NCBI RefSeq assembly: GCF_002797555.1
Contig: NZ_PGFA01000001.1
Span: 1,302,001 to 1,366,000, forward strand
Direction: 5' to 3'
Source: Hymenobacter chitinivorans DSM 11115
GTDB taxonomy: Bacteria; Bacteroidota; Bacteroidia; Cytophagales; Hymenobacteraceae
Length of the DNA stretch: 64,000 nucleotides
Both the position numbers and the translations under genes were made by a program. Positions 40,727 through 49,220 of the stretch are shown here, piece after piece; within the stretch, counting starts at the first letter, position 1, and each line of letters starts with the position of its first letter. The notes beneath the pieces are model-generated. The model worked only from the letters and a program-made list of their open reading frames with translations, was not told the origin of the DNA and searched no databases.

Positions 40727-41173
40727 TTAGTAGCGAATCTTCTGGTCGGTAACAAAGGCGGCCAGCAGCTCGTGCAGCGACGAGGCCTTGGTTTCGGCTA
40801 CCAGCTGGGCCGGGTAGGAGGGAGCGGCTGGGTTTACGTAGCCCGTCAGGTACATGAAATCCTCGGGGTGCACCGACTTGAAGCCCATAGACCACTGCGA
40901 GAAGTTGCGCTGCTGTATGGGGCCGTCGGCCAGCTTGGTCACGTCGTAGTGGCGCAAATCCCGCTCGATGCGGCCGAAAATGTACTCGACCTCATCCTGC
41001 GGGCCTTCCAGTACTTGCACGATGTTCGCGTCGCAGTAGAGCAGCACGCCCGTCAGGTCGTGGCTGTGGTTCCAGGCCCGCGACTGCACGAGCAGGGCTT
41101 CGAGCTCGGTTTCACTCAGCGGGGCCGTTACGTTGCTCTGGTAAACGAGGTGGTAGAGAGGGGTAGTAGTCAT
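40727..41173 (-). CDS. BLUF-domain blue-light sensor
   Basis: 148 aa from ATG 41173. Residues about 6-100 form a BLUF domain that binds FAD: Tyr11 in LYHLVYQSN, LLVQSRAWNHSHDLTGVLLY (Asn near FAD), Gln in NIVQVLEGP, RDLRHYDVTKLADGPIQQRNFSQWSMGF (Trp and Met near the flavin). A C-terminal 50-residue helical cap follows (LHELLAAFVTDQ). It has no fused output domain, so it must signal by protein contacts. A photolyase is encoded 22 kb away in the window; no functional link is shown. Confidence 0.92.
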   Translation of the reverse strand: MTTTPLYHLVYQSNVTAPLSETELEALLVQSRAWNHSHDLTGVLLYCDANIVQVLEGPQDEVEYIFGRIERDLRHYDVTKLADGPIQQRNFSQWSMGFKSVHPEDFMYLTGYVNPAAPSYPAQLVAETKASSLHELLAAFVTDQKIRY

Positions 41174-41357
41174 GCGGTGCAAATCCAAATACGCTCAGTG
41201 CAAGTAAGTAAAAAGCTTTCCGGCGGGCACGCAATGGCTGAGCTGGAATAAAATACGCCGGGCCCCGGCCCACACCGTGGCCGGGCGGGCTCCTGAGCCG
41301 ATAAAGTAGCCGCAAACCCGCCCGGCTAGGGCGCTAGAAAACCCCGCTTGGGTTTCC

Positions 41358-41365
41358 TATCTTTG
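41358..41365 (+). promoter_or_regulatory. dnaN promoter, -7 element
   Basis: TATCTTTG, exact TAnnTTTG match, 35 nt before the dnaN start codon. Confidence 0.65.
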
Positions 41366-41399
41366 TCCTCTACAAAACCCGACAGCCAACCCCGCCTAT

Positions 41400-42524
41400 A
41401 TGAAGTTTATCGTATCGTCTTCCGCCTTGCTCAAGCAGCTGCAGAGCATCAACGGCGTGGTGACCAACAACCCCGTAGTGCCGATTCTAGAGAACTTTCT
41501 CTTTGAAATCGAAGATGGCAAGCTGACGATTACGGCCTCCGACCTGGAGACCAGCATGATTACCGAGCTGCCCGTGGAAGCCCGCGAGAGTGGCCGCATT
41601 GCCGCCCCGGCCCGCATCCTGCTCGATACCCTGAAGAACCTGCCCGACCAGCCCGTGACCTTCACCCTGGACGAGGAAACCTATACCATCGAAATTGCCT
41701 CGGCCAACGGCCGCTACAAGCTGGCCGGCGAAAATGCCACCGACTTCCCCCGCGTGCCGGTCGTAAAAGGCTCCTCGCCGATTGAGATTCCCTCCTCGTC
41801 CTTGCAGCGGGCCATCAACAAGACCATCTTCGCCGTCAGCACCGACGAGCTGCGCCCGGCCATGACCGGCATCCTCGTGCAGTTGGCCGACGCCCAGGTC
41901 ACCTTCGTGGCCACCGACGGCCACCGCCTGCTGCGCTACCGCCGCTCCGACGTGGGCGCGGGCCAGACGGCCAACCTCATTATTCCGCGCAAGGCCTTTA
42001 ATCTACTGAAAGGTGCCCTGCCCTCCGAGGCAACTACCGTGCGCGTCGAGTTCAACAATTCCAATGCCTTCTTCAGCTTCAACCAGATGCGCCTCGTGTG
42101 CCGCCTGATTGATGAGCGCTACCCCGACTACGAAAACGTAATTCCGGTGAGCAACCCCAACAAGCTCATCATCAGCCGCGCCGAGTTCCTCAACTCGGTG
42201 AAGCGCATCATGATCTACTCGAACAAGACCACCCACCAGGTACGCCTGCGCCTGGCCGGTTCCGAGCTAACCATTTCGGCCGAAGACCTCGACTTCAGCA
42301 ACGAAGCCAACGAGCGGCTGGCCTGCCAGTACGAGGGGGAGGACATGGAAATCGGCTTCAACGCCCGCTTCCTGGCCGAAATGCTCTCCAACATCGACTC
42401 CGAGGAAATCACCCTGGAGCTGAGCACTCCCAACCGCGCCGGCCTGCTCATGCCCACCGTCGCCGACGACAACGAGAGCATTCTGATGCTGGTGATGCCG
42501 GTGATGCTGAACAACTACGTGTAA
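41400..42524 (+). CDS. dnaN: DNA polymerase III beta clamp
   Basis: 374 aa, ring-shaped sliding clamp that holds replicative polymerase on DNA; three similar domains (about 1-125, 126-245, 246-374). Visible: MKFIVSSSALLKQLQSINGVV, ITASDLETSMITELPVEA, FVATDGHRLLRYRRSD, and the C-terminal MLVMPVMLNNYV peptide-binding groove residues (M-P-M/L). Not next to dnaA, as is usual in this phylum. No origin features are seen beside it. Confidence 0.96.
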   Translation: MKFIVSSSALLKQLQSINGVVTNNPVVPILENFLFEIEDGKLTITASDLETSMITELPVEARESGRIAAPARILLDTLKNLPDQPVTFTLDEETYTIEIASANGRYKLAGENATDFPRVPVVKGSSPIEIPSSSLQRAINKTIFAVSTDELRPAMTGILVQLADAQVTFVATDGHRLLRYRRSDVGAGQTANLIIPRKAFNLLKGALPSEATTVRVEFNNSNAFFSFNQMRLVCRLIDERYPDYENVIPVSNPNKLIISRAEFLNSVKRIMIYSNKTTHQVRLRLAGSELTISAEDLDFSNEANERLACQYEGEDMEIGFNARFLAEMLSNIDSEEITLELSTPNRAGLLMPTVADDNESILMLVMPVMLNNYV

Positions 42525-42526
42525 TT

Positions 42527-42614
42527 AATGTGCTGCTGTGCTAATGTGGGGAATGTGCTGAATAAGTTAATTCATTTCTCACATTCAACCACATTAGCAC
42601 ATCAGCACATTCCT
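42527..42614. repeat. Word-repeat palindrome, family G (after dnaN)
   Basis: TAATGTGCTGCTGTGCTAATGTGG on the left, complementary ACATTAGCACATCAGCACAT on the right; directly followed by a family B element at 42640. Confidence 0.75.
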
Positions 42615-42639
42615 CTCACATTTGCCAACTCAAAATCAT

Positions 42640-42740
42640 CTGTCATCCTGAGCTTGCGAAGGACCTTATCACACTAGAACGAATCGGTTTAACGACTCTC
42701 GTTCAACAGGTATAAGGTCCTTCGCAAGCTCAGGATGACA
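42640..42740. repeat. Palindromic spacer element, family B (before gldC)
   Basis: 28-29-bp arms (42641-42668 with 42713-42740; GTCATCCTGAGCTTGCGAAG), loop about 44 nt. Confidence 0.88.
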
Positions 42741-42766
42741 CACTTTTTTACCAGAACATCCTTCCG

Positions 42767-43105
42767 ATGAAAAAATCTGAAATCCGCTTCAGCATTGCCC
42801 TCGACGATAAGAAAGTGCCCGAGGCCATCAGCTGGACGGCTACCGACGCGGGTCCTGATATTCACTTTGCCAAGGCCATCAACATTGCCCTCTGGGACCG
42901 GGACGAGCGGGGCACGATGAAAATTGACCTGTGGACCAAGGAAATGCCCGTCGATGAAATGAAGCGCTTCTGCGTCGACAACATGGGCTCCATGGCCGAA
43001 AGCCTGGTAACGGCTACCAACGACACGGAGATGGCCACCAAGATCCGCAACCTCTGCCGCGAGCTGACCGACTACCTCAACAAGCAGGAGGCCGAGCAGC
43101 GCTAA
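42767..43105 (+). CDS. gldC: Gliding motility protein GldC
   Basis: 112 aa. Small cytoplasmic protein of the gliding machinery in Flavobacterium. The opening MKKSEIRFSIALDDKKVPEAISWTATD, then FAKAINIALWDRDERGTMKIDLWTKEMPVDEMKRFC, is characteristic; C-terminal helix EMATKIRNLCRELTDYLNKQ. Not next to gldB here. Its molecular role is not established. A terminator follows after a family E repeat. Confidence 0.9.
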   Translation: MKKSEIRFSIALDDKKVPEAISWTATDAGPDIHFAKAINIALWDRDERGTMKIDLWTKEMPVDEMKRFCVDNMGSMAESLVTATNDTEMATKIRNLCRELTDYLNKQEAEQR

Positions 43106-43117
43106 GCCTGAACGATG

Positions 43118-43190
43118 TAGAGACGCGTATTCGCGTCTCAATCGTTGTTTACTTAGGCGACGTGAGAACATGTCGTTCAACGACGAGACG
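43118..43190. repeat. Palindrome, family E (GTAGAGACGC)
   Basis: GTAGAGACGCGTATTCGCGTCTC hairpin on the left and CAACGACGAGACGCAAG on the right; a longer copy lies at 49423-49514. Confidence 0.7.
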
Positions 43191-43217
43191 CAAGTATGCT
43201 GTTTCAATAAATAACAG

Positions 43218-43251
43218 AAAAGCCCCGCCGGACAAATCCGGCGGGGCTTTT
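43218..43251. terminator. Bidirectional terminator
   Basis: Perfect 15-bp stem AAAAGCCCCGCCGGA, 4-nt loop, T-runs on both strands, between convergent gldC and the Spy-like gene. Confidence 0.9.
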
Positions 43252-43275
43252 TCTATACCTGGGAGCTGGCAAAAC

Positions 43276-43788
43276 CTAGCGGCCGGTTTCGGCCGGCGTA
43301 GTCCGGGCCGGGCCGATGGTGGCCCCGCGGCTGCTGGCCGGCAGCGGGTTTTGCACCGATTTGACGAACACGGCATTGGTTTGCTTGGCGTAGTCCTTGT
43401 CGTACTTGTAGAAGTCGGCGCGGGAATCGTAGTAGGCACTGTACTGGGAGTTGCTCAGCACGGCACGCAACTCCTGGTCCCGTTCCCGGCACACGGCCCC
43501 GCACTGCTCATCGATGAGGCGGGGGTTGCCGGCGTTTTTCTGCTCAATGGCGGCCATCTTGGCCACTTTGTCCTCGTTGATGGCCCGCAGGCGGGTCGAC
43601 TGGTAGCCGTTCAGGCGCAGGTCACGGGCCATCTGGTCGGAGAGGCGCTTGGCGCGCTCCTGCACCGGGTTGAGGCGGGCAGAAGGCTTGGTTTGATCCT
43701 GCGGCTGCACTATAGCGGGCTTCTTCTGAGCCTGAGTTCCCAGCGTAGCGGCCAGAATCAGCGCGGCGGTGGCAAGTTGATTTCTCAT
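43276..43788 (-). CDS. Spy/CpxP-like periplasmic helical protein
   Basis: 170 aa. Signal peptide about 1-20 (LATAALILAATLGTQAQ), helical core about 42-110 with a Spy-like repeat feel (ARDLRLNGYQSTRLRAINED, VLSNSQYSAYYDSRADFYKY, where LTxxQ motifs occur in Spy), and a Ser/Gly/Thr-rich tail. Two Cys (EQCGAVCRE) may form a disulfide. Probable periplasmic chaperone-like or stress protein; the family assignment is tentative. Confidence 0.6.
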   Translation of the reverse strand: MRNQLATAALILAATLGTQAQKKPAIVQPQDQTKPSARLNPVQERAKRLSDQMARDLRLNGYQSTRLRAINEDKVAKMAAIEQKNAGNPRLIDEQCGAVCRERDQELRAVLSNSQYSAYYDSRADFYKYDKDYAKQTNAVFVKSVQNPLPASSRGATIGPARTTPAETGR

Positions 43789-43902
43789 GGTATAGAAGCG
43801 GTTAGATTAACAAATGAAAGGCTGCCAACTGGCTGAAGCAAGCACCCCAGCACCCGGCAGATGTCATTAACTAACGAAAAACTATGCCAGGGAGTTCGGG
43901 GT

Positions 43903-44151
43903 AATGTGCTCAGGGGCTAATGTGGGGAATGTGGTTGAATGTGAGGAATGAGGGGGAATGTGTCATGGCGAGCTTGCGAAGCAATCCGTCCTTTGAAATG
44001 TACTGAGGCTCCTAAAGCGAAAAGCCCTTTCCTGTTTGGTACAGGAAAGGGCTTTCTGGGTAAAGGCTGTGACTACCGGCGGCGAGGGTGCATTGCTTCG
44101 CAACGACATATTCCCCAAGCATCAGCACATTCTCCACCTCAGCACATTAGA
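43903..44151. repeat. Nested palindromes, family C-like inside family G, with internal hairpin
   Basis: Outer arms of family G (TAATGTGCTCAGGGGCTAATGTGG ... AGCATCAGCACATTCTCC ... CAGCACATTAG). Inside, a family C-like pair (TCATGGCGAGCTTGCGAAGC near 43962 and GCATTGCTTCGCAACGACA near 44091). In the centre a perfect 15-bp hairpin AAAGCCCTTTCCTGT (44021-44035 with 44041-44055). The order outer-inner-centre suggests stepwise insertion. Lies upstream of the Spy-like gene and downstream of dcd. Confidence 0.7.
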
Positions 44152-44686
44152 AGCTGTTTTTCCACATCATCGACTCCACGGGCTTGTCGGTGCGGTCGTT
44201 GTATTTGGCGTTGGCCTTGCGGTTGTAGAAGGTTTGCACGTCGCCCTGCACGGCGAAGTAAATGAGCTGGCCGATGGGCATGCCGGCGTAGACGCGCACT
44301 TGCTGGGTGACGGAAATTTCCAGGGTCCAGGTGTTGCAGAAGCCCACGTCGCCCTTGCCGGCGGTGGCGTGAATATCAATGCCGAGGCGGCCCACGCTCG
44401 ACTTGCCTTCCAGGAAGGGCACCTGGGCGTGGCTTTCGGTATACTCTTCCGTGACGCCCAGATACAGCACGCCGGGCTGAAGCACGAAGCCTTCCTCGGC
44501 CGGGATTTCGAACACGTCGATTTCGTTGTGCTTGCGCGCATCCAGCACTTTGTCGCGGTAGGTGGCCAGGTAGCGGCCCAGGTGCACATCGTAGGAGTTG
44601 GTGCCCAGGCAGCTGGGGTCGTAGGGCTCAATAACGATGTTGCCGCGCTCAATCTCGGCCAGGATCTGCTGATCGGTAAGAATCAT
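44147..44686 (-). CDS. dcd: dCTP deaminase
   Basis: 179 aa from ATG 44686. Deaminates dCTP to dUTP on the way to dTMP. Visible: MILTDQQILAEIERGNIVIEPYDP, GTNSYDVHLG, FVLQPGVLYLG, LEGKSSVGRLGIDIHATAG and the catalytic Glu region VGFCNTWTLEISVTQQVRVYAGMPIGQL, plus YN(R)KAN. Trimer of the dUTPase fold. The final WKNSF region is short and normal. Upstream is a family K palindrome. Confidence 0.95.
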   Translation of the reverse strand: MILTDQQILAEIERGNIVIEPYDPSCLGTNSYDVHLGRYLATYRDKVLDARKHNEIDVFEIPAEEGFVLQPGVLYLGVTEEYTESHAQVPFLEGKSSVGRLGIDIHATAGKGDVGFCNTWTLEISVTQQVRVYAGMPIGQLIYFAVQGDVQTFYNRKANAKYNDRTDKPVESMMWKNSF

Positions 44687-44697
44687 GGAAGGGGAAG

Positions 44698-44817
44698 TTG
44701 TTGATTGCTGGTTGTTAAATGTTGATTGTTGGACAGTTATGATTGGCGAATAGGGAAGACTGCCGGGGGCGTGAGCAATCAACAATCAACTCCCAGCAAT
44801 CAACAACTAACAATCAG
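44698..44817. repeat. Word-repeat palindrome, family K (TTGATTG words)
   Basis: Left arm TTGTTGATTGCTGGTTGTTA, right arm CAATCAACAATCAACTCCC ... CAATCAACAACTAACAATCA, loop about 40 nt. Confidence 0.75.
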
Positions 44818-44819
44818 CC

Positions 44820-45692
44820 CTACTCCGGGTCGTCTTCGTCGCCGTAGCGGTCCTGGGGTAGGGAGTTGGCGGGGCGCTTGCGCGGGCGGCTGGCATCGGT
44901 GGGCTGCCGCTCCTCCAGCTCCTCGGCCAGGCCGTCGAGGCGGGCGCGCAGGTCGGGCAGCACGTTGGCAATAATGTGGAACAGCAGCAGCGTCGACACG
45001 GCCGAGAGCAGCAGGGCCAGGTAGTCGACCCAGTCGTGGCGCACGGAGATGTCCAGGGGGCGCACCGAGGGGCCGGCAGCCGCCCGCAGGGAGCCGACTG
45101 GCGTTTCGGGCTGGGGCGTGGGGTCTTCGGCTACCGTGGCAGTCGTGGTGGGAATGGCGTCGATGTCGGCGGGCGGCACGGCGGCTTCGTCCACGGCCAC
45201 GTCCTCGGGGTTGGGGTCCTCGGAGGCGTTGAACTGGGCCGAGGCCTGCTTGATGTTGCGCTGCAGGGAGCGAATCAGGGCCACCCGCTCGTCGCGGGGC
45301 AAGACCCGGATAAAGAACTCGAAGTTTTTGTCGATCAGCAGGGCGTTGAGCTGCTTATCAAACTCGGCCAGGTCGGTGCGGCCCTTGCCGAAGCGGTTTT
45401 TGAACCGCTCCGACACGTCGTTGTAGTTCAGAAACAGCTTGCGCAGGTTGGCGTTGCCGCCGAAGCCGTCGAACTGCTTGCGAGCCTGGTGGCTGCGCAG
45501 CGTAACCGGGAACTTGTTGCGGGTAAACGACTTGTCGTACACCGTTTCCATGGTCCGGAAGTTGAGCTCGTCCACGGTACGGTCGAAGAGGCGCTTGTTG
45601 GCCGCGGCCGGGGCTTCTACCTGGGCATGCAAGGGGCCCAGGGAGGCGACAAGCAGGAAAACAAGGGAGAACAGAAGGCGAAATGGGCGCAT
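44820..45692 (-). CDS. Exported hypothetical protein with C-terminal membrane helix
   Basis: 290 aa from ATG 45692. Signal peptide about 1-23 (LLFSLVFLLVASLGPLHAQ), helical soluble region about 25-150 (KRLFDRTVDELNFRTMETVYDK, FEFFIRVLPRDERVALIRSL), acidic Pro/Thr linker about 160-205, membrane helix about 222-245 (YLALLLSAVSTLLLFHIIANVL), and a charged tail with coiled coil (LDGLAEELEERQ). No family recognised. A perfect -7 (CAAAGGTA on plus at 45714-45721 = TACCTTTG) precedes the start by 22 nt. Confidence 0.7.
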   Translation of the reverse strand: MRPFRLLFSLVFLLVASLGPLHAQVEAPAAANKRLFDRTVDELNFRTMETVYDKSFTRNKFPVTLRSHQARKQFDGFGGNANLRKLFLNYNDVSERFKNRFGKGRTDLAEFDKQLNALLIDKNFEFFIRVLPRDERVALIRSLQRNIKQASAQFNASEDPNPEDVAVDEAAVPPADIDAIPTTTATVAEDPTPQPETPVGSLRAAAGPSVRPLDISVRHDWVDYLALLLSAVSTLLLFHIIANVLPDLRARLDGLAEELEERQPTDASRPRKRPANSLPQDRYGDEDDPE

Positions 45693-45713
45693 GGCGGCAA
45701 GGCAGATTCGCCG

Positions 45714-45721
45714 CAAAGGTA
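45714..45721 (-). promoter_or_regulatory. -7 element for gene 44820-45692
   Basis: TACCTTTG on the minus strand, exact match to TAnnTTTG; start codon at 45692. Confidence 0.6.
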
Positions 45722-45817
45722 ACCAGTTGCCGCCGTGGTTCGGAAAACCCGGGAAAAAACTGTGGATTTTGACCCGGCAGCCCTTGTTGAGAGGCAAACC
45801 AGCATCTTGCGCCGGGG

Positions 45818-46909
45818 CTACTGGGCGCTCAACCCGGCCGTTACCGGGCGCCGGAAGCTGGCGTTGCCTTCGGGCTGAGTGGCCTTGCGAAAAGCCTTGG
45901 TGCTCCACTCGCTCACTTCCCCGGCCTGCACCACCCAGAGGTGGCGGTGGGCATCCATCTGCAGCAGGCCCGGGGCCGTGGCAGCGCCGGCCAGCGTCAG
46001 GGCGTGCAGCAGCTGCGGGGTTTCAATCTTGTCGGTGGTGGTGGCGGGTTCCAGGCCGGCCAGCTCCCCGCTGGGCTGGGCGGGCAGCAGCAGCAGGCCC
46101 ATGGCCGTGGCAAACACGTGGCCCTGCCCGGGCACGTAGGTCACGCTGTAAATATCGTTGCCGGGCCGCCCGATAAAGCGCACCGTGGGCAGATGCTCCT
46201 CGCCGGCCTCGGCCGCGCCGGGACGGGCAAACACGCTGATGCCCGAGGACATGACGACCCAGACGTTGCCGCGGTTGTCGGGCAAAAGCTTCTCGACGAT
46301 GTTGTCGGGAATTTCGTGGTTGGCCACGCCCTCCTCGTTGTAGCGCGTCCAGCGCTGGTGCTGCCAGCGGTGCAGGCCCAGGTTAGTAGCCAGCCACACC
46401 GAGCTGTCGGCCGTGACCAGGCCCGCGTTGATGGTTGGGATGCTGAGCTGGCTGAGCAGGTGGCCGTGCTGGAGCTGAAACACGCCGTAGCCGGCCGCCC
46501 CCACCCAGATGGTGCCGGCCGCGTCCTGCACCAATGTGGTAATGGGCGCCTGGGCGGCCGTTTCGGCGGCGGGCAACGGCTGAGCCTGCCAGGTAGCGGT
46601 GGGCAGCTGCCGCAAACCCTCCTGAGTGCCCAGCCACAGCAGCGTATCGGTGGCCAGGGCGCAGCGGATGAGGGCCGGGCTCTGGTAGCGGCGCACAAAC
46701 TGCCGGCCCTGGCGCTGGTAGATGCTGTGCTCGGTAATAAGGTAGGTGGTTCGGCCGGCGCTGAGCAGAGCCACCGGCCGCTCCTGGCTTTCCAGGGCGT
46801 AGCGCCGGGGCGGGCCGGCCCACAGCGGCGGGGCCGCCGTCAGCAGCAGGAGCAGCAGACCAAGGGCCAGGGGGCGGAATACGCGGGCGGAAATGGGGGC
46901 AGGATTCAT
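45818..46909 (-). CDS. Secreted two-component-regulator-like beta-propeller protein
   Basis: 363 aa from ATG 46909. Signal peptide about 1-30 (LALGLLLLLLTAAPPLWAG). Several Reg_prop-type repeats with the blade motif GxIWVGxxGxGxxxL: TLLWLGTQEGLRQL, GTIWVGAAGYGVFQL, SSVWLATNLGLHRW, GNVWVVMSSGISVF, RHLWVVQAGEVSEW. This propeller resembles the sensor part of hybrid two-component systems, but no kinase or HTH part is fused, so it is a free-standing propeller. Exact -7 TACCTTTG at 46944-46937. Function unknown. Confidence 0.8.
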   Translation of the reverse strand: MNPAPISARVFRPLALGLLLLLLTAAPPLWAGPPRRYALESQERPVALLSAGRTTYLITEHSIYQRQGRQFVRRYQSPALIRCALATDTLLWLGTQEGLRQLPTATWQAQPLPAAETAAQAPITTLVQDAAGTIWVGAAGYGVFQLQHGHLLSQLSIPTINAGLVTADSSVWLATNLGLHRWQHQRWTRYNEEGVANHEIPDNIVEKLLPDNRGNVWVVMSSGISVFARPGAAEAGEEHLPTVRFIGRPGNDIYSVTYVPGQGHVFATAMGLLLLPAQPSGELAGLEPATTTDKIETPQLLHALTLAGAATAPGLLQMDAHRHLWVVQAGEVSEWSTKAFRKATQPEGNASFRRPVTAGLSAQ

Positions 46910-46936
46910 CAGGGACAAGCAGGCTAGACCAGGGGC

Positions 46937-46944
46937 CAAAGGTA
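46937..46944 (-). promoter_or_regulatory. -7 element for the propeller gene
   Basis: TACCTTTG on the minus strand, about 28 nt before the start codon at 46909. Confidence 0.6.
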
Positions 46945-47117
46945 GAGTGCCCGGGCCAGGCTGTTTGTAATCATTGCGTTACCAAATACCGGGGAATATG
47001 GGCATTCCTTAATGCAGAGGTGACACTGCTCTAACCTCGGCTTCACAGCAGACGCCCACTTTTACGGCCACAACCGCTGCCCTCCGGCAGCGCAACCAAA
47101 TCCCATTTTCATCCCCC

Positions 47118-49208
47118 ATGAAAGCAAAACTTCTACTGAGCACGGCGCTGCTGGCCCTGGCTGGGGCCGCCCCGGCTCTAGCCCAAACGGCCCAGACCAG
47201 CAACGTCATTATGTACATCGGCGACGGGTTCGGGCTGGCGCCCAAGACGGCCGCCCGCATGGCCATGGGCCAGGGCTCCACGGGCAAGCGGTTCAACACC
47301 GACGCCAACTTCCAGGTGCTGGCCCTGGATAAGCTTAAGTACAACGCCACCGTCACGACCCACTCGCTGAACTCCTGGATTACGGACTCGGCCCCGGGCG
47401 CCTCGGTGTACGCCTGCGGCAAGCGCGGCAAGCAGGACAACGAGGTTATTTCCCTGGACCCCGCCACCGGCCAGTCCATTGAAACCATCCTGGAGGCGGC
47501 CAAGCAGCAGGGCTTCGCGGTGGGCATCGTCAGCACGGCCCGCATTACCCACGCCACCCCAGCCGCCTTTGCCAGCCACATCTGGTACCGCGACCTGGAA
47601 GACTACATTGCCGCCCAGTACATTGCCGCTTCCCAGACCCAGTACGAGGCCATCTTCAACTCCAGCCCCACCGCCTCGTTCCGCTACACCGCCGCCCGCG
47701 ACTGGGCCCTGCCCACGCCCAAAGTAGGCGTGGAGCTGGACGTGGTGCTCGGGGGCGGCTCCCGCCACTTCCTGCCCCGTAACGTGGCCAGCACCTACGA
47801 AATCATCCGGGACGCGGCCGGCAACCCCATTACTGACCCCGCTACCAGCGCCCCCGCCACCCTGGGCCGGGGCCGCCGGGCCGACGACGTGGACCTGGTG
47901 AGCTACGCCGTAACCCAGCGCGGCTACAACTTCGTGAATAGCCGCGACGCGCTGAATGGCCTCAATCTGAGCGAGTACTCGGGCGCCAACGGCAAGAAGC
48001 TGCTGGGCCTCTTCAACGCCTCGCACGTGAACTACGAGCAGGACCGGCAGACCAGCGCCCCCTGGGAGCCTTCGTTGGCCGAAATGACCCAGGCCGCCAT
48101 CCGCGTATTGCAGGCCAAGAGCAACGGTAAGGGCTTTTTCCTGATTGTGGAAGCCGGCCGCATCGACCACCTGGAGCACGCCAACACCGGCGGCATCAGC
48201 GTGGTGGCCGGCACCAACGGCAACCAGTACACCGTGGATTCCGACAAGCCCGCCTACGTGGGGGGCGGCGAGGCCAACTACACCGCCACGCCCAGCACCG
48301 CCCGCACCAGCAACGTGTACGCCTCCGACTACATGATTAAGGAAGTAATGGCCTTCGACTACGCCGTGGCCGAAGGGCGGGCCTTCATGAACACGGCCAG
48401 TAACGGCCGCACCCTCATCTTCAGCACCTCCGACCACGAGTGCGGCGGCTTCGCCGTCACGGGCCTGCACGACGAGGCCGACGCCCAGCAGAACGGTACC
48501 AAAATCCGGACCTACTCGGGGCAGATTACCAAGTCGGTGGCCACCGAGGCCGGCTACGCCACGCCCACCAACCTGGTGCGCGGCGACGGTGGGGCCGGGG
48601 GCTGGTTCCCGAGCTACGTCATGACCAGCTTCCAGGGCAAGGACTACCCCACGCCGGCCTCGCCCACGGGCCGCCGCATCGTGGTGGCGTACGGCTCCAA
48701 CCCGCTCACCAACGGCAACGGCACCCGGGCCAGCAACGGGACTACTACCCAGGGCGGCACCCCCGGCAACCACACGCCCCAGGACATCTGGGTAGGCGCC
48801 GAGGACAACACCAACTCCCACGCCGCCCGCATCAGCGGCCAGGGCCTGCTCGACAACACCGCCCTGACCGGCATCATGGCCAACTTCCTGGGCCTGTCGA
48901 CCTTCGAGCAACTCCTGCTCAGCGCCCGCGCCGAGACGCCCGGCACTCCCGGCCTTGGTTTGCAGCTGAGCCCCGTGCCGTTCAAGGACCAGTTCACGGT
49001 ATCCTTCGCCGTGGCCGCCCCTTCCAACGTGAGCGTGGAGCTCTTCAACGAGCTGGGTCAGAAAGTCCGCACCGTGGTAGCCGAGCAGAATTTCCGCAGC
49101 GGCTCCCACAGCGTGCCCGTGAATGGTGCCGGCCTGCCCGGCGGCGTCTACATCGCCAAGGTGGCGGTCAACGGCCAAGTGGTTTCGCAGAAGACCATCA
49201 AGCTGTAG
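47118..49208 (+). CDS. Alkaline phosphatase with T9SS sorting domain
   Basis: 696 aa, secreted alkaline phosphatase of the PhoA superfamily. Signal peptide about 1-23 (LLLSTALLALAGAAPALAQ). Visible: metal-site Asp in NVIMYIGDGFG, nucleophile Ser91 in WITDSAPGAS, GGGSRHFLPRN, LIVEAGRIDHLEHANTGG, and the metal pair in TSDHECGGF and GNHTPQDIWVGAED (Asp-His, His). A C-terminal sorting domain follows about 620-696 (AAPSNVSVELFNELGQKVRTV ... GGVYIAKVAVNGQ). It probably releases phosphate outside the cell. Start ATG 47118; monocistronic. Confidence 0.93.
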   Translation: MKAKLLLSTALLALAGAAPALAQTAQTSNVIMYIGDGFGLAPKTAARMAMGQGSTGKRFNTDANFQVLALDKLKYNATVTTHSLNSWITDSAPGASVYACGKRGKQDNEVISLDPATGQSIETILEAAKQQGFAVGIVSTARITHATPAAFASHIWYRDLEDYIAAQYIAASQTQYEAIFNSSPTASFRYTAARDWALPTPKVGVELDVVLGGGSRHFLPRNVASTYEIIRDAAGNPITDPATSAPATLGRGRRADDVDLVSYAVTQRGYNFVNSRDALNGLNLSEYSGANGKKLLGLFNASHVNYEQDRQTSAPWEPSLAEMTQAAIRVLQAKSNGKGFFLIVEAGRIDHLEHANTGGISVVAGTNGNQYTVDSDKPAYVGGGEANYTATPSTARTSNVYASDYMIKEVMAFDYAVAEGRAFMNTASNGRTLIFSTSDHECGGFAVTGLHDEADAQQNGTKIRTYSGQITKSVATEAGYATPTNLVRGDGGAGGWFPSYVMTSFQGKDYPTPASPTGRRIVVAYGSNPLTNGNGTRASNGTTTQGGTPGNHTPQDIWVGAEDNTNSHAARISGQGLLDNTALTGIMANFLGLSTFEQLLLSARAETPGTPGLGLQLSPVPFKDQFTVSFAVAAPSNVSVELFNELGQKVRTVVAEQNFRSGSHSVPVNGAGLPGGVYIAKVAVNGQVVSQKTIKL

Positions 49209-49220
49209 GCCGTTGTTGCG

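Noticed and set aside
43965..44110. Possible tRNA or riboswitch in the spacer before dcd
   Set aside because: The structure is explained by nested palindromes and a simple hairpin; no cloverleaf or known aptamer core is seen.
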